This document shows, piece by piece, positions 26,387-35,033 of a stretch of 64,000 nucleotides of DNA; positions within the stretch are counted from its first letter, which is position 1, and the number at the start of each line of letters is the position of its first letter. Location: assembly GCA_910579615.1 (NCBI GenBank), contig CAJTUA010000021.1:1-64000 (forward strand), in the 5' to 3' direction. The translations under genes and the position numbers were made by a program. This DNA is from an uncultured Lachnospiraceae bacterium. GTDB taxonomy: Bacteria > Bacillota > Clostridia > Lachnospirales > Lachnospiraceae. Under the pieces are notes generated by a model. That model searched no databases, was not told where the DNA came from, and saw nothing but the letters and a program-made list of their open reading frames with translations.

Positions 26387-27892
26387 TTATTCCGGCTTTT
26401 TTGCGCCCGGGCTTAACGGATATCCATTTTCGTGTGCGCCCGGACAGGAAAGCAAGATAAGGTCGTCTGTTTCATAGTGTACGGCTCCGGGTGTTCTGGC
26501 TCGTTTGCGTTTCCAACAAAGCTCTGCCTGCCGGAATTTTTTCTTCGGGTTGTCGGCGAGGAAATCTCGGATATAAGCTTTGTAGTCATGCTCCAGTTCT
26601 GCCTGCAGATTTTTGTCCGGTTCAAGGCGCTTGAAAATTGCCTCGAAGGAAAGTGCGAAATCCACCGCATCCGGCAGTTCCATATGGGTCAGCTCCCCCA
26701 ACAGCAGGCGCGCCTGTTCTATGGCACCCATGCGCTCATGGCAGTAAGCTTTCGCGAGCATGTAGGTTGGGGTATATTCGGGGTCAAGGCAAAGCAGGCG
26801 GTCGAGGAAGGCAAGCTGTTTTTGGTTCGGGATTTCTGGTTCAAGACTCCAGTGCCGCAGCCGGTCTGCCGGTTTGCAGTGCATGCGCAGCAGACGGATA
26901 TTGTCGGGTGCATACAAAAACGCGCGGTCAAGGTCAAGCCGAATCTGCTCCTTACGCGCAAGGCGTTCCTCTAATGTCTCCACCCGCGGCGGATTTGGGT
27001 GCGAAATGCAGCAGAAGGCGCGCAGAATGCAGAGTTCGGCATTTTCAGGCTGTGACATCAGCAGCCCAGTCAGTGTTTTTGCTGCCTCATCATAGCGTTC
27101 GTAGTCAAATTGCAGGAAAAGTTCTTCCGGATATTTTTTCAGGATATCCCAGATATAGGAAATTTCAAAAACATCAGGGAGATTTTCGAGCGTTTTGTGG
27201 GAGAGGAAAAATGTGGTGGCAGGGGAGGCAGGGCGCATACTTACGCGGACGAAGGGGCGCGGCTGCGGTGCGGGTTGTGGGGGCTGTTCTGCAAACATCA
27301 AATCCGCGGCGCCCTCCGCATCAAAGGCTTCCCACGGGCAGCCCAATTTTTCCATGAAATCTGCTATCTGCCAACAATCGCCGTAACAGCATTCATCCTG
27401 CGGGTATGCTGTTTGGTCGGAATCTGCCATGGCTGTATGCCCCTCTGTTTTTTCTTCCTCTGTCAGCCGCCAGGGGATAAAATAATTTTTTATCTCCTCT
27501 TCCGAAACGCCGAAATATTCTGCAATCAGCGCGGGATTCCCGGCATATCTTGCCGGTGTCTTAACCTGCTCGTCAAAATAGTCCGGCACGGGGGAAAATT
27601 GGTCAAGTTCCCTTCCGTTTTCATAGAAAAAATATCCCCAGAAATCATCGTCGTAAATGTAGAGCAGCAAAACGGCACCGTCCGCTTTGCGCGAGAGGGC
27701 ATCCGCCAGGGAATCATAGCCTATGGTATCGTCGTTAAAGAGTACGCCGGTGCCGCCCTCATATGCGTGGAAAAAGCATAAGTCGGGTTCCAATCTCATT
27801 TCCGGGTATGCGGCGGCAATCTCGGTTACACAATCTTTTATTTTGTCCGGTGTCTGTCCCGGAAGGAGTGCTGTCTGCCAAAAAGCGCCCAT
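26387..27892 (-). CDS. Hypothetical protein with TPR-like C-terminus, 501 residues
   Basis: I do not recognise this protein. The N-terminal 130 residues contain DDDFWGYFFYENGRELDQFS and YFGVSEEEIKNYFIPW, which may be an alpha/beta domain of SMI1/KNR4-like character (a weak guess). A linker rich in proline and glutamine follows. The rest looks like helical repeats, for example CLDPEYTPTYMLAKAYCHER and GAIEQARLLLGEL, reminiscent of tetratricopeptides. The frame is open up to 27988, but GGAGGAAC places the start at 27892. The extra upstream codons lie in the 104-bp repeat. It is a soluble cytosolic protein, transcribed towards the permease gene. Confidence 0.7.
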   Translation of the reverse strand: MGAFWQTALLPGQTPDKIKDCVTEIAAAYPEMRLEPDLCFFHAYEGGTGVLFNDDTIGYDSLADALSRKADGAVLLLYIYDDDFWGYFFYENGRELDQFSPVPDYFDEQVKTPARYAGNPALIAEYFGVSEEEIKNYFIPWRLTEEEKTEGHTAMADSDQTAYPQDECCYGDCWQIADFMEKLGCPWEAFDAEGAADLMFAEQPPQPAPQPRPFVRVSMRPASPATTFFLSHKTLENLPDVFEISYIWDILKKYPEELFLQFDYERYDEAAKTLTGLLMSQPENAELCILRAFCCISHPNPPRVETLEERLARKEQIRLDLDRAFLYAPDNIRLLRMHCKPADRLRHWSLEPEIPNQKQLAFLDRLLCLDPEYTPTYMLAKAYCHERMGAIEQARLLLGELTHMELPDAVDFALSFEAIFKRLEPDKNLQAELEHDYKAYIRDFLADNPKKKFRQAELCWKRKRARTPGAVHYETDDLILLSCPGAHENGYPLSPGAKKPE

Positions 27893-27910
27893 GAATTTTG
27901 TTCCTCCTAT

Positions 27911-28118
27911 TTGAAGTTCCGCCTCCGCCCTCCCAGACCCATGTATGGCAGTGGGATTTTTTTCCGTTTCACTGCAAAAAAATCCCACTGGGGTCTGTCC
28001 GGGCGGAGGCTGTTTTGAAGTTCCGCCTCCGCCCTCCCAGACCCATGTATGGCAGTGGGATTTTTTTCCGTTTCACTGCAAAAAAATCCCACTGGGGTCT
28101 GTCCGGGCGGAGGCTGTT
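27911..28118. repeat. Tandem 104-bp repeats with nested inverted repeats
   Basis: Two head-to-tail copies (27911-28014 and 28015-28118) appear identical over the lines compared. A third copy begins at 28119 and diverges after about ten bases. Each copy folds on itself through gcctccgccc / gggcggaggc, cagaccc / gggtctg and cagtgggattttttt / aaaaaaatcccactg. The block lies between two divergent genes (the 501-residue protein and ddh). It has no coding capacity I can support. A non-autonomous mobile repeat or a regulatory element are both possible. Confidence 0.85.
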
Positions 28119-28253
28119 TTGAAGTTTTGCATCTGCCCTGCTATGGTTGTATTTTATTATGGGGCGGGTGAAAATGCAAGCTGTGATTCCTTGTAATTTT
28201 TTTGCTGTGGTTTGTTTTTGTGCACAATCTTTGCAGATTTCGCGTAAAACTGC

Positions 28254-28383
28254 TTGAAGCGGAAAGGAAGATGTGGTAAAGTATGAAAACAGAGTGCACC
28301 GGGAATGTTTTAAAATGGCATATCCTGTTGGGAGAACAGAGGGAAAGCCATTAGGGAATGCTGCCCGTAACAGGCGCATTCCC
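28254..28383 (+). promoter_or_regulatory. ddh promoter and leader hairpin
   Basis: TTGAAG, a 17-base spacer and TAAAGT (28254-28282) form a likely sigma-A promoter. The leader then holds a hairpin gggaatgc / gcattccc at 28354-28383 with a smaller inner stem. It has no T-run. Confidence 0.6.
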
Positions 28384-28436
28384 AAAGCTTCCTGGTGAAT
28401 GAAACAGGATAAAAAATACAGGAAAGAGGGATTGGT

Positions 28437-29423
28437 ATGAGTACAAGAATCGGAATTTTAGGCTACGGTAATTTGGGAAGGGGCGTGGAGTGCGCCATCC
28501 GCCAGAACCCGGATATGGAACTTGTGGCGGTTTTTACCCGCAGGGCACCGGAGACGGTATCCATCCTTACCGATGGGGTAGCCATCTGCCCGGTGGCGGA
28601 GGCGGCACAGTGGAAGGACAAGATTGATGTGATGATTTTGTGCGGGGGCAGTGCAACCGACCTGCCGACGCAGACGGCGGAGTACGCGAAATATTTCAAT
28701 GTGGTGGACAGCTTTGATACCCATGCGCGCATTCCGGAGCATTTTGCAAATGTGGACAGGGCGGCGAAGGAGGGCGGGCATATTGCCGTTATCAGCGCAG
28801 GCTGGGACCCGGGGATGTTTTCGTTAAACCGCCTTTATGCAGGAGCGATTCTCCCGGAGGGGAAGGATTACACGTTCTGGGGCAGGGGGGTCAGCCAGGG
28901 GCATTCGGATGCCATCCGCCGCGTTCCGGGCGTAAAAAATGCAAAGCAGTATACGGTTCCGGTGCCAGGTGCGCTTGAGGCCGTGCGCGCCGGGGAAAAT
29001 CCGGAACTTACGACAAGGCAAAAGCATACGAGGGAATGCTATGTTGTGCTTGAGGAGGGCGCGGACGCAGCAAGGGTGGAGGAAGAAATCAAGACCATGC
29101 CGAATTATTTTGCCGACTATGACACGACTGTGCATTTTATCAGCGAGGAGGAGCTTTTGGCAAACCACAGCGGCATCCCGCACGGCGGCTTTGTTATCCG
29201 CAGCGGCGTGACGGGATGGGAGAAAGAAAATAAGCATGTCATCGAGTACCAGCTAAAGCTTGATTCGAACCCGGAATTTACGTCGAGCGTGCTGGTTTGC
29301 TGTGCGCGGGCGGCGCACCGCCTTGCCATGGAGGGCGGGGTTGGCTGTAAAACCCTGTTTGACATTGCCCCGGCATATCTGAGCGTAAAGAGCGGGGAAG
29401 AATTAAGAGCTGGTTTGCTTTAA
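28437..29423 (+). CDS. ddh: meso-Diaminopimelate dehydrogenase
   Basis: The enzyme reductively aminates tetrahydrodipicolinate to meso-diaminopimelate with NADPH in one step (EC 1.4.1.16), a shortcut in lysine and peptidoglycan precursor synthesis. The 328-residue length is standard. The Rossmann motif GILGYGNLGRGVECAIRQNP is at the N-terminus. Family landmarks include VDSFDTHARIPEHF, SAGWDPGMFSLNRLY, FWGRGVSQGHSDAIRRVPGV, and the C-terminal GVGCKTLFDIAPAYLS. Its own promoter precedes it and the start has AGAGGGATTGGT. It is followed by an unrelated MATE gene. Confidence 0.96.
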   Translation: MSTRIGILGYGNLGRGVECAIRQNPDMELVAVFTRRAPETVSILTDGVAICPVAEAAQWKDKIDVMILCGGSATDLPTQTAEYAKYFNVVDSFDTHARIPEHFANVDRAAKEGGHIAVISAGWDPGMFSLNRLYAGAILPEGKDYTFWGRGVSQGHSDAIRRVPGVKNAKQYTVPVPGALEAVRAGENPELTTRQKHTRECYVVLEEGADAARVEEEIKTMPNYFADYDTTVHFISEEELLANHSGIPHGGFVIRSGVTGWEKENKHVIEYQLKLDSNPEFTSSVLVCCARAAHRLAMEGGVGCKTLFDIAPAYLSVKSGEELRAGLL

Positions 29424-29535
29424 GGGGAAAGAAGGGGCTGTTTGCAATGGCAGTCGGTGGCAGATGTTTTTCCATGCCATTTGCAGATGGGATACGAACC
29501 ATACAATAGAAAACTTTTGAGAAATGGAGTAGGCT

Positions 29536-30924
29536 ATGCAAGAACAGAAGAAACTACAGGGAAACCCGCTCGGCATCCTGTCAATCCGCAAACTTTTGAT
29601 GAAGTTTACCGTGCCGAGCATTGTCGCAATGCTGACAAGTGCGCTCTACAACATTGTAGACCAGTATTTCATTGGCAACAGTGTCGGGGAGCTTGGGAAT
29701 GCGGCAACCAATATCGCGTTCCCGCTCACAACCTGCTGCATCGCGATTGCACTGCTTTTTGGCATTGGCGGCGCGGCGGCATTTAATCTGGCAAAGGGCG
29801 CGGGGGATGATGAGACGGCAGTTTACTATTTGGGCAATGCAATGACGGGGATGCTTGCAATCGGGACAATTTTATTCCTGGTTACGCAGCTTTTCCTCAA
29901 TCCGATGCTGCGTTTTTTCGGTGCGCCAGAAAGTATTATGGGGTATGCCCACACCTATGTCAGCATTACCTCCATCGGCTTTCCGATGTTGATTTTTTCA
30001 AGCGGCGGCGGGCATTTAATCCGCGCCGACGGCAGCCCGAATTTTTCGATGCTGTGCAATATTGTTGGCGCGGTAATCAACACGGTATTGGATGCACTCT
30101 TTGTTTTTGGCTTTGACATGGGGATGGCGGGAGCGGCGCTCGCGACCATTATTGGGCAGTATGTGTCCGGTTTTCTGGCGATTTATTATCTGGCGCACTG
30201 CAAGACCGTCACCGTCAAAGCAAGGCATTTGCGTCTGCACGCCAAATATGTAGCGCGCGTGGCATCGCTCGGCGCGGCACCGTGCAGCAACCAGCTTGCG
30301 ATGATGGTGGTACAGCTGGTCATGAATAAATCACTGACCTATTATGGCGGGCAGTCCAGTTACGGCGAAGAGGTGCCGCTTGCCTGCGCAGGCATTATCT
30401 CGAAGGTAAACCAGGTTTATTTTTCGTTTATCATCGGGCTTTCGCAGGGGATGCAGCCAATTATCAGCTTTAATTATGGCGCGGGGAAATATGGGCGTGT
30501 AAAGAAGGCATTCCTGACTTCGGCATCCATCGGCTTTGTGATTTCACTGGTGGCGTTCGCGCTCTTTCAGTTCATCCCACGCCAGATTATCCAGGTTTTC
30601 GGGGAGGGCTCGGAGGAATATATTGCGTTCTCCGTCAGCTATTTCCGGGTGTTTTTGTTTTTTACTTTTTTGAATTTCCTACAGCCATTGACTTCCAATT
30701 GTTTTACCGCAATCGGGAAGCCGCTAATCGGAATGTTTCTCTCGCTTACGCGCCAGATTATCTTCCTGCTTCCTCTCATTGTATGCCTGCCGTTTATCAT
30801 TGGCATTGATGGGATTCTTTATGCGGGACCAATTGCGGACGGGCTGGCGGCAGTGGTTTCCTTTGTGATGATTTCAAAGGAATTAAAAAAACCGAACTAC
30901 CGGCTGGACGCGGAACGAGCCTAA
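29536..30924 (+). CDS. MATE family efflux transporter
   Basis: The 462-residue protein has about 12 membrane helices with the MATE pattern: an N-terminal MKFTVPSIVAMLTSALYNIV, the VDQYFIGNSVGELGNAA segment in the first loop, and a repeat of the fold in the second half. It should export cationic compounds or drugs by sodium or proton antiport across the cytoplasmic membrane. The substrate cannot be told. A second MATE gene follows 67 bases downstream in the same direction, so the two may be co-transcribed. The start has weak support (TTGAGAAATGGAGTAGGCT). Confidence 0.92.
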   Translation: MQEQKKLQGNPLGILSIRKLLMKFTVPSIVAMLTSALYNIVDQYFIGNSVGELGNAATNIAFPLTTCCIAIALLFGIGGAAAFNLAKGAGDDETAVYYLGNAMTGMLAIGTILFLVTQLFLNPMLRFFGAPESIMGYAHTYVSITSIGFPMLIFSSGGGHLIRADGSPNFSMLCNIVGAVINTVLDALFVFGFDMGMAGAALATIIGQYVSGFLAIYYLAHCKTVTVKARHLRLHAKYVARVASLGAAPCSNQLAMMVVQLVMNKSLTYYGGQSSYGEEVPLACAGIISKVNQVYFSFIIGLSQGMQPIISFNYGAGKYGRVKKAFLTSASIGFVISLVAFALFQFIPRQIIQVFGEGSEEYIAFSVSYFRVFLFFTFLNFLQPLTSNCFTAIGKPLIGMFLSLTRQIIFLLPLIVCLPFIIGIDGILYAGPIADGLAAVVSFVMISKELKKPNYRLDAERA

Positions 30925-30991
30925 GATACAAAGAAGGGATTTGGCATAAGTGGAAACGTAAAGGAATCAGAGGAGTAGAATCGGAGGTTTT

Positions 30992-32374
30992 ATGGCTTCT
31001 TATACAAAAAATATGACGGAGGGGAAGCCTGCGAAGCTGATTTTCCTGTTCGCGCTGCCGCTCATGTCAGGAAATATTTTCCAACAGCTTTATACCGTGG
31101 TGGACACGGCGGTGGTCGGGAAATTCTTAGGCGTTGACGCGCTTGCGGCGGTGGGGGCGGCAGATTGGACAAACTGGATGATGCTCGGCATTATCCAGGG
31201 CTTTACGCAGGGATTTGCCATTCGGATGGCACAGGAATTCGGCGCGGGGCATAAAAAGAGCCTGCGCCATACCATCGCGGATTCCGCTGTACTTGCGGCG
31301 GTGATTTCTGTTTTGCTGGTTGCGGCGGGGCAGGGCTTTGTGCACCCGCTTTTGAAGCTCTTAAAAACACCGGACAATATTATGGGCGGGGCGCTTTTAT
31401 ATCTGCGCGTTATCTTTGTTGGGATTCCGGTTGTGATGCTCTACAACATGCTTGCCTGCATCCTGCGCTCGATGGGCGATGCCAGGACACCGCTGATTGC
31501 GATGGGAGTAGCCTCCGCGGTCAATATCGTACTGGATTTTTTATTCGTCATGGGGTTTGGCTGGGGGATTGCCGGGGCAGCGGTGGCGACACTGATTGCA
31601 CAGCTGGTCTCAAGCCTGTACTGCCTGTATCACATTCGCCATATGGACGGGGAGGTGTTTTCCTTTGCGGCAGGGGATTTTTCGCTGCGGGGGCAGGCGG
31701 CGCGCAGAGGAAAGCTTTTGCTGCTTGGTCTGCCGATGGCCTTTCAGAATGCGGTGATTGCGGTCGGCGGCATGATTGTGCAGTCGGTTGTCAATGATTT
31801 CGGCGTTATTTTCATCGCGGGCTTTACCGCGACAAACAAGCTCTACGGGCTTCTTGAGATTGCGGCGACCTCCTACGGTTACACGATGGTAACCTATGCC
31901 GGGCAGAACGTCGGGGCGCAAAAATATGACAGGATAAGGAGCGGCATGCGCGCGGCGGTGTGGATTGCACTTGCTACATCGGTCGTTATCGCAGCCGTGA
32001 TGCTCCTGTTTGGGAAGGGGATTCTTGGAGGCTTTATTTCCAGGAAGGAGCCGGAGAAATTTGCGCAGACCCTGGTGGTAGCGTACCGCTATCTTGCGCT
32101 TATGAGCCTGTTTTTGCCGGTTCTTTATATCCTGCATGTGGCGCGCTCGGCAATTCAGGGGATGGGAAATACTTTGCTTCCGATGCTTTCCGGTATCGCG
32201 GAATTTCTTATGCGCACGCTCTCGGCACTGTTTTTGCCGCGCATTGTGGGGGAAAACGGTATTTTCTTTGCGGAAATCATGGCGTGGGTGGGTGCGGATG
32301 TCGTGCTGGTTGCCAGTTATTTTTATGTTTCGCGCAGATTGTTCCGAAAACAGGAGGCGCGGAGTATGAAATGA
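30992..32374 (+). CDS. MATE family efflux transporter, second copy
   Basis: The 460-residue protein has the same 12-helix architecture, with KLIFLFALPLMSGNIFQQLY and VVDTAVVGKFLGVDALAAVG near the N-terminus, the usual MATE signature. It is only distantly similar to the preceding MATE protein, so the pair is not a recent duplication. The start follows CAGAGGAGTAGAATCGGAGG. No regulator is next to the pair. Substrate unknown. Confidence 0.92.
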   Translation: MASYTKNMTEGKPAKLIFLFALPLMSGNIFQQLYTVVDTAVVGKFLGVDALAAVGAADWTNWMMLGIIQGFTQGFAIRMAQEFGAGHKKSLRHTIADSAVLAAVISVLLVAAGQGFVHPLLKLLKTPDNIMGGALLYLRVIFVGIPVVMLYNMLACILRSMGDARTPLIAMGVASAVNIVLDFLFVMGFGWGIAGAAVATLIAQLVSSLYCLYHIRHMDGEVFSFAAGDFSLRGQAARRGKLLLLGLPMAFQNAVIAVGGMIVQSVVNDFGVIFIAGFTATNKLYGLLEIAATSYGYTMVTYAGQNVGAQKYDRIRSGMRAAVWIALATSVVIAAVMLLFGKGILGGFISRKEPEKFAQTLVVAYRYLALMSLFLPVLYILHVARSAIQGMGNTLLPMLSGIAEFLMRTLSALFLPRIVGENGIFFAEIMAWVGADVVLVASYFYVSRRLFRKQEARSMK

Positions 32375-32533
32375 TACCGTGACAGGGGAAAAGGCAAACG
32401 CGGCGGACTTTGTTTCTTAAAAAATTTTTTTGGAAATCTTGACATTTTTGGATTTGCGCTTTTTTATGCGCAGGGGCGCGCATGGAATTTAGCTGCTTAG
32501 AGTGCAGATTTTGATGAAGAGAACCTAAAATAT

Positions 32534-32701
32534 ATGACCTGCTATGTTGTCTGGAAGGAGCACCTTCCATATGCCTATGAGGTAAAATTCGCGCCAGACA
32601 TGGCACCTTATGACAATTACTGCTATACGGTTGACCTTTATACCGGCGATGTATTGGAGGGAGACTGTGTGGCTGCGCAGCCAAAATCAAAAAATAAATA
32701 A
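32534..32701 (+). pseudogene. 3' fragment of an unrecognised gene
   Basis: A reading frame without a ribosome binding site gives MTCYVVWKEHLPYAYEVKFA and CYTVDLYTGDVLEGDC, ending at TAA 32699. The composition is clearly protein-like, and the frame stays open a little upstream (to about 32507) before a stop. It looks like the C-terminal end of a lost gene, perhaps a secreted beta-strand protein. The remainder of 32375-32533 has no coding signal. Confidence 0.45.
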
Positions 32702-32744
32702 TGTTTGGTCATCGGGAAAGGAAATATTCCATCTTAACCCTGAC

Positions 32745-32774
32745 TTGACAAAGGAAACATTTCCGTGATATACT
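32745..32774 (+). promoter_or_regulatory. Promoter upstream of the AraC regulator gene
   Basis: TTGACA, an 18-base spacer and TATACT. The first GTTAG-N6-CTAAC repeat starts 11 bases downstream, a position suited to repression or attenuation. Confidence 0.65.
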
Positions 32775-32784
32775 TGTAAAATAA

Positions 32785-32844
32785 GTTAGCGGCTACTAAC
32801 CAAAGTAGCCGCGTTTGTTGCGCCATAGATTAGTTTAAGCTAAC
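32785..32844. promoter_or_regulatory. Two candidate operators GTTAG-N6-CTAAC
   Basis: The inverted repeat gttag-N6-ctaac occurs at 32785-32800, and a one-mismatch copy (attag-N6-ctaac) at 32829-32844. A third perfect copy precedes the transporter operon at 33962-33979. The first also overlaps a hairpin gcggctac / gtagccgc (32789-32812). I infer that these are binding sites for a regulator of the iron-transport genes. Confidence 0.55.
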
Positions 32845-32921
32845 CTATAATAGTTATAATTGATTAAGGTTTGCCAGGTGTGACTTGAAAGGGAAAATTG
32901 GAAAGAAGGAAGATGATAGGT

Positions 32922-33887
32922 ATGAGAGAGAGGCTATTTGATGGTACGGCGGACAAAAATGCTAAGGTTCTGCATAAAAGCGAGGACTGCATTGTCTATC
33001 AGATAAAAAATGGGGACGGGGAGCTTCGAATAACTGAATATCAGGTTTTTTCCGGTATATGGCTGTGTTATAAGGATGCACATACACAAAGTTTTACTTA
33101 CCCGGATTCGTATCCGGACGGGCTGCTTGAAATTACCCATTGCCGGGAGGGAAGATTTGAATATGATACCGGGGAGCATTTCTTTTATTTGTCGGAAGGG
33201 GATATCTCGGTCTGTAAAAGCAGGGCGGGGGGAGCGGCCGTATACTGCCCAAACCGGCATTACCACGGGGTAACAGTTTTGATTGACCCCACACATGCGC
33301 CCTCCTGCCTGTCATGCTTTCTGGAGGATGTCGATGTAAGACCCGCAGGGCTTTTGAAAAAATTCTGCGGGGAGGACGGATATTTTATAATGCGCTCGAC
33401 TGCACGCTTAGAGCATGTTTTTTCTGAATTATATTCGGTTCCGCAGGATATGTACAGAGGTTATTTTAAAGTAAAGATTCTGGAGCTGCTGATGTTTCTA
33501 AACAGCCTGGACGTGGGTCTTTCGCAGGAAAAGCAGCGTTCCTGCTCAAAAACCCAGGTGGAGCTTGCAAAGCAGGTGTGCCAGTTTATCAATGTACATA
33601 TGGATATCCGGCTGACAATTGAACAGTTGGCAGAACGCTTTTTTGTGTCGCCCGCGCAGCTGAGGAAATGTTTTTACAGCGTATACGGCGAATCCATATA
33701 CGCGTATATCCGGGCATATAAAATGAGGTCGGCGGCAAGCTGCCTGAAGACAACAGGGCAGGCTGTCTCGGAAATCGCAGGAGCCTTTGGCTATGATAAC
33801 AGCAGCAAATTTTCAAAAGCTTTCCGTGATGTGATGGGGGTATCCCCGACGGAATACAGGCAGAACATATGTGGGGGCATGGAGTGA
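32922..33887 (+). CDS. AraC-family transcriptional regulator
   Basis: The 321-residue protein ends in a typical double helix-turn-helix of AraC type (residues about 220-318: IRLTIEQLAERFFVSPAQLR, then VSEIAGAFGYDNSSKFSKAF and DVMGVSPTEYR). The N-terminal 200 residues form an unassigned ligand-binding region. AraC-type genes directly upstream of FecCD-type operons commonly activate them in response to the imported siderophore; this is inference here. The frame is open from a TTG at 32898, but GAAGGAAG precedes the ATG at 32922 with better spacing. Confidence 0.9.
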   Translation: MRERLFDGTADKNAKVLHKSEDCIVYQIKNGDGELRITEYQVFSGIWLCYKDAHTQSFTYPDSYPDGLLEITHCREGRFEYDTGEHFFYLSEGDISVCKSRAGGAAVYCPNRHYHGVTVLIDPTHAPSCLSCFLEDVDVRPAGLLKKFCGEDGYFIMRSTARLEHVFSELYSVPQDMYRGYFKVKILELLMFLNSLDVGLSQEKQRSCSKTQVELAKQVCQFINVHMDIRLTIEQLAERFFVSPAQLRKCFYSVYGESIYAYIRAYKMRSAASCLKTTGQAVSEIAGAFGYDNSSKFSKAFRDVMGVSPTEYRQNICGGME

Positions 33888-33961
33888 AATATCATTTTGG
33901 AGCAGGAAAAATACTTTTTGGAGTAGAGCAGCTGGCGGCGTTGGGTTATAATTGCCCTCGT

Positions 33962-33979
33962 GGTTAGTGATTGCTAACC
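33962..33979. promoter_or_regulatory. Candidate operator before the iron-chelate operon
   Basis: A perfect ggttag-N6-ctaacc inverted repeat ends 20 bases before the proposed permease start. It shares the core GTTAG-N6-CTAAC with the two copies upstream of the AraC gene. Confidence 0.55.
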
Positions 33980-33998
33980 AAAGTAAGGAGGGATTGCT

Positions 33999-35033
33999 AT
34001 TAAACGGAATTTACTTACCGCAATTCTGGCGGTGGTTTTACTTATTTTATCCTTTGGTTCCCTGTTTATCGGTGTTTTAGATGTGAACGCCTCCGGGCTG
34101 TTAAGCGGCGATACACAACAGTGGGAGATTTTTCTGATTTCGCGCCTCCCGCGCCTGCTTGCCATATTGTGCACGGGTGTGGGAATGAGTGTTGCGGGGC
34201 TGATTATGCAGCAGCTTTGCATGAATAAGTTTGTATCCCCTACAACAGGAGCTACCATTTCATCAGCACAGTTCGGGATTTTGCTCGCGCTGCTTTTTAT
34301 GCCATCCTCTACCCTGTGGGGGCGTGCGGTTCTGGCGTTCGTCTTCGCGGTTCTGGGAACCTGGGTTTTTGTATGGTTCATTCAGCATATTCAGTTTAAG
34401 GATGTTGTGATGGTGCCTTTGGTTGGGATTATGTTCGGCAACGTAATCAACGGTATCACGAGCTACCTTGCTTACAAGTATGACATGACACAGGCATTAT
34501 CTACTTGGCTGGTAGGGCATTTTTCGATGGTGCTGCGGGGACGCTATGAGATTGTTTACCTCGTCGTCCCACTGGTGGTTCTGGCATTTATTTTTGCCAA
34601 CCATTTTAACATTGTGGGTATGGGAAAGGATTTCTCCACAAACCTCGGTGTCCACTACAATGTCATTTTGTTTATGGGGCTGAGCATTGCGGCAATGATA
34701 ACGGCATCCATCGTGGTGGTAGTCGGCTCGATTTCCTATATTGGCCTAATCGTTCCGAATGTGGTGGCGATGTTTAAGGGGGATAAAATCCGCGGCACGC
34801 TGATTGACACTGCCTTGTTTGGCTCAATATTTGTTCTGGTATGCGACATGATTGGACGTATCGTGATTGCACCGTATGAGCTGCCAATCGAATTGATTAT
34901 CGGTATCATAGGCAGCATTGTGTTTGTCGGATTGCTGATGTACCGGCTAAAGCACGGGCGCAGGGCGGTTCGGCTTGGGGCTGTGTGTGGCAGCGGCTGT
35001 GGCATTGCGGTGAAAGAAGGGGGGAAAAAATGA
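33999..35033 (+). CDS. FecCD-type iron-chelate ABC transporter permease
   Basis: This membrane subunit has about nine to ten helices, with ISRLPRLLAILCTGVGMSVA, MQQLCMNKFVSPTTGA and SISYIGLIVPNVVAMFKGD matching the FecCD/BtuC family. It pairs with the next permease to form the channel for a ferric siderophore. The start is odd: the family N-terminus (K-R-N-L-L-T-A-I-L) is present and AAGGAGG is correctly placed, but the codon at 33999 is ATT, not ATG. A GTG at 34032 is the next normal start, but it would cut into the first helix. I place the start at 33999 with that caveat. Confidence 0.85.
   Translation: MKRNLLTAILAVVLLILSFGSLFIGVLDVNASGLLSGDTQQWEIFLISRLPRLLAILCTGVGMSVAGLIMQQLCMNKFVSPTTGATISSAQFGILLALLFMPSSTLWGRAVLAFVFAVLGTWVFVWFIQHIQFKDVVMVPLVGIMFGNVINGITSYLAYKYDMTQALSTWLVGHFSMVLRGRYEIVYLVVPLVVLAFIFANHFNIVGMGKDFSTNLGVHYNVILFMGLSIAAMITASIVVVVGSISYIGLIVPNVVAMFKGDKIRGTLIDTALFGSIFVLVCDMIGRIVIAPYELPIELIIGIIGSIVFVGLLMYRLKHGRRAVRLGAVCGSGCGIAVKEGGKK

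Noticed and set aside
27907..28385. Frames through the 104-bp repeats on both strands
   Set aside because: Their repeated peptide text simply mirrors the DNA repeat.
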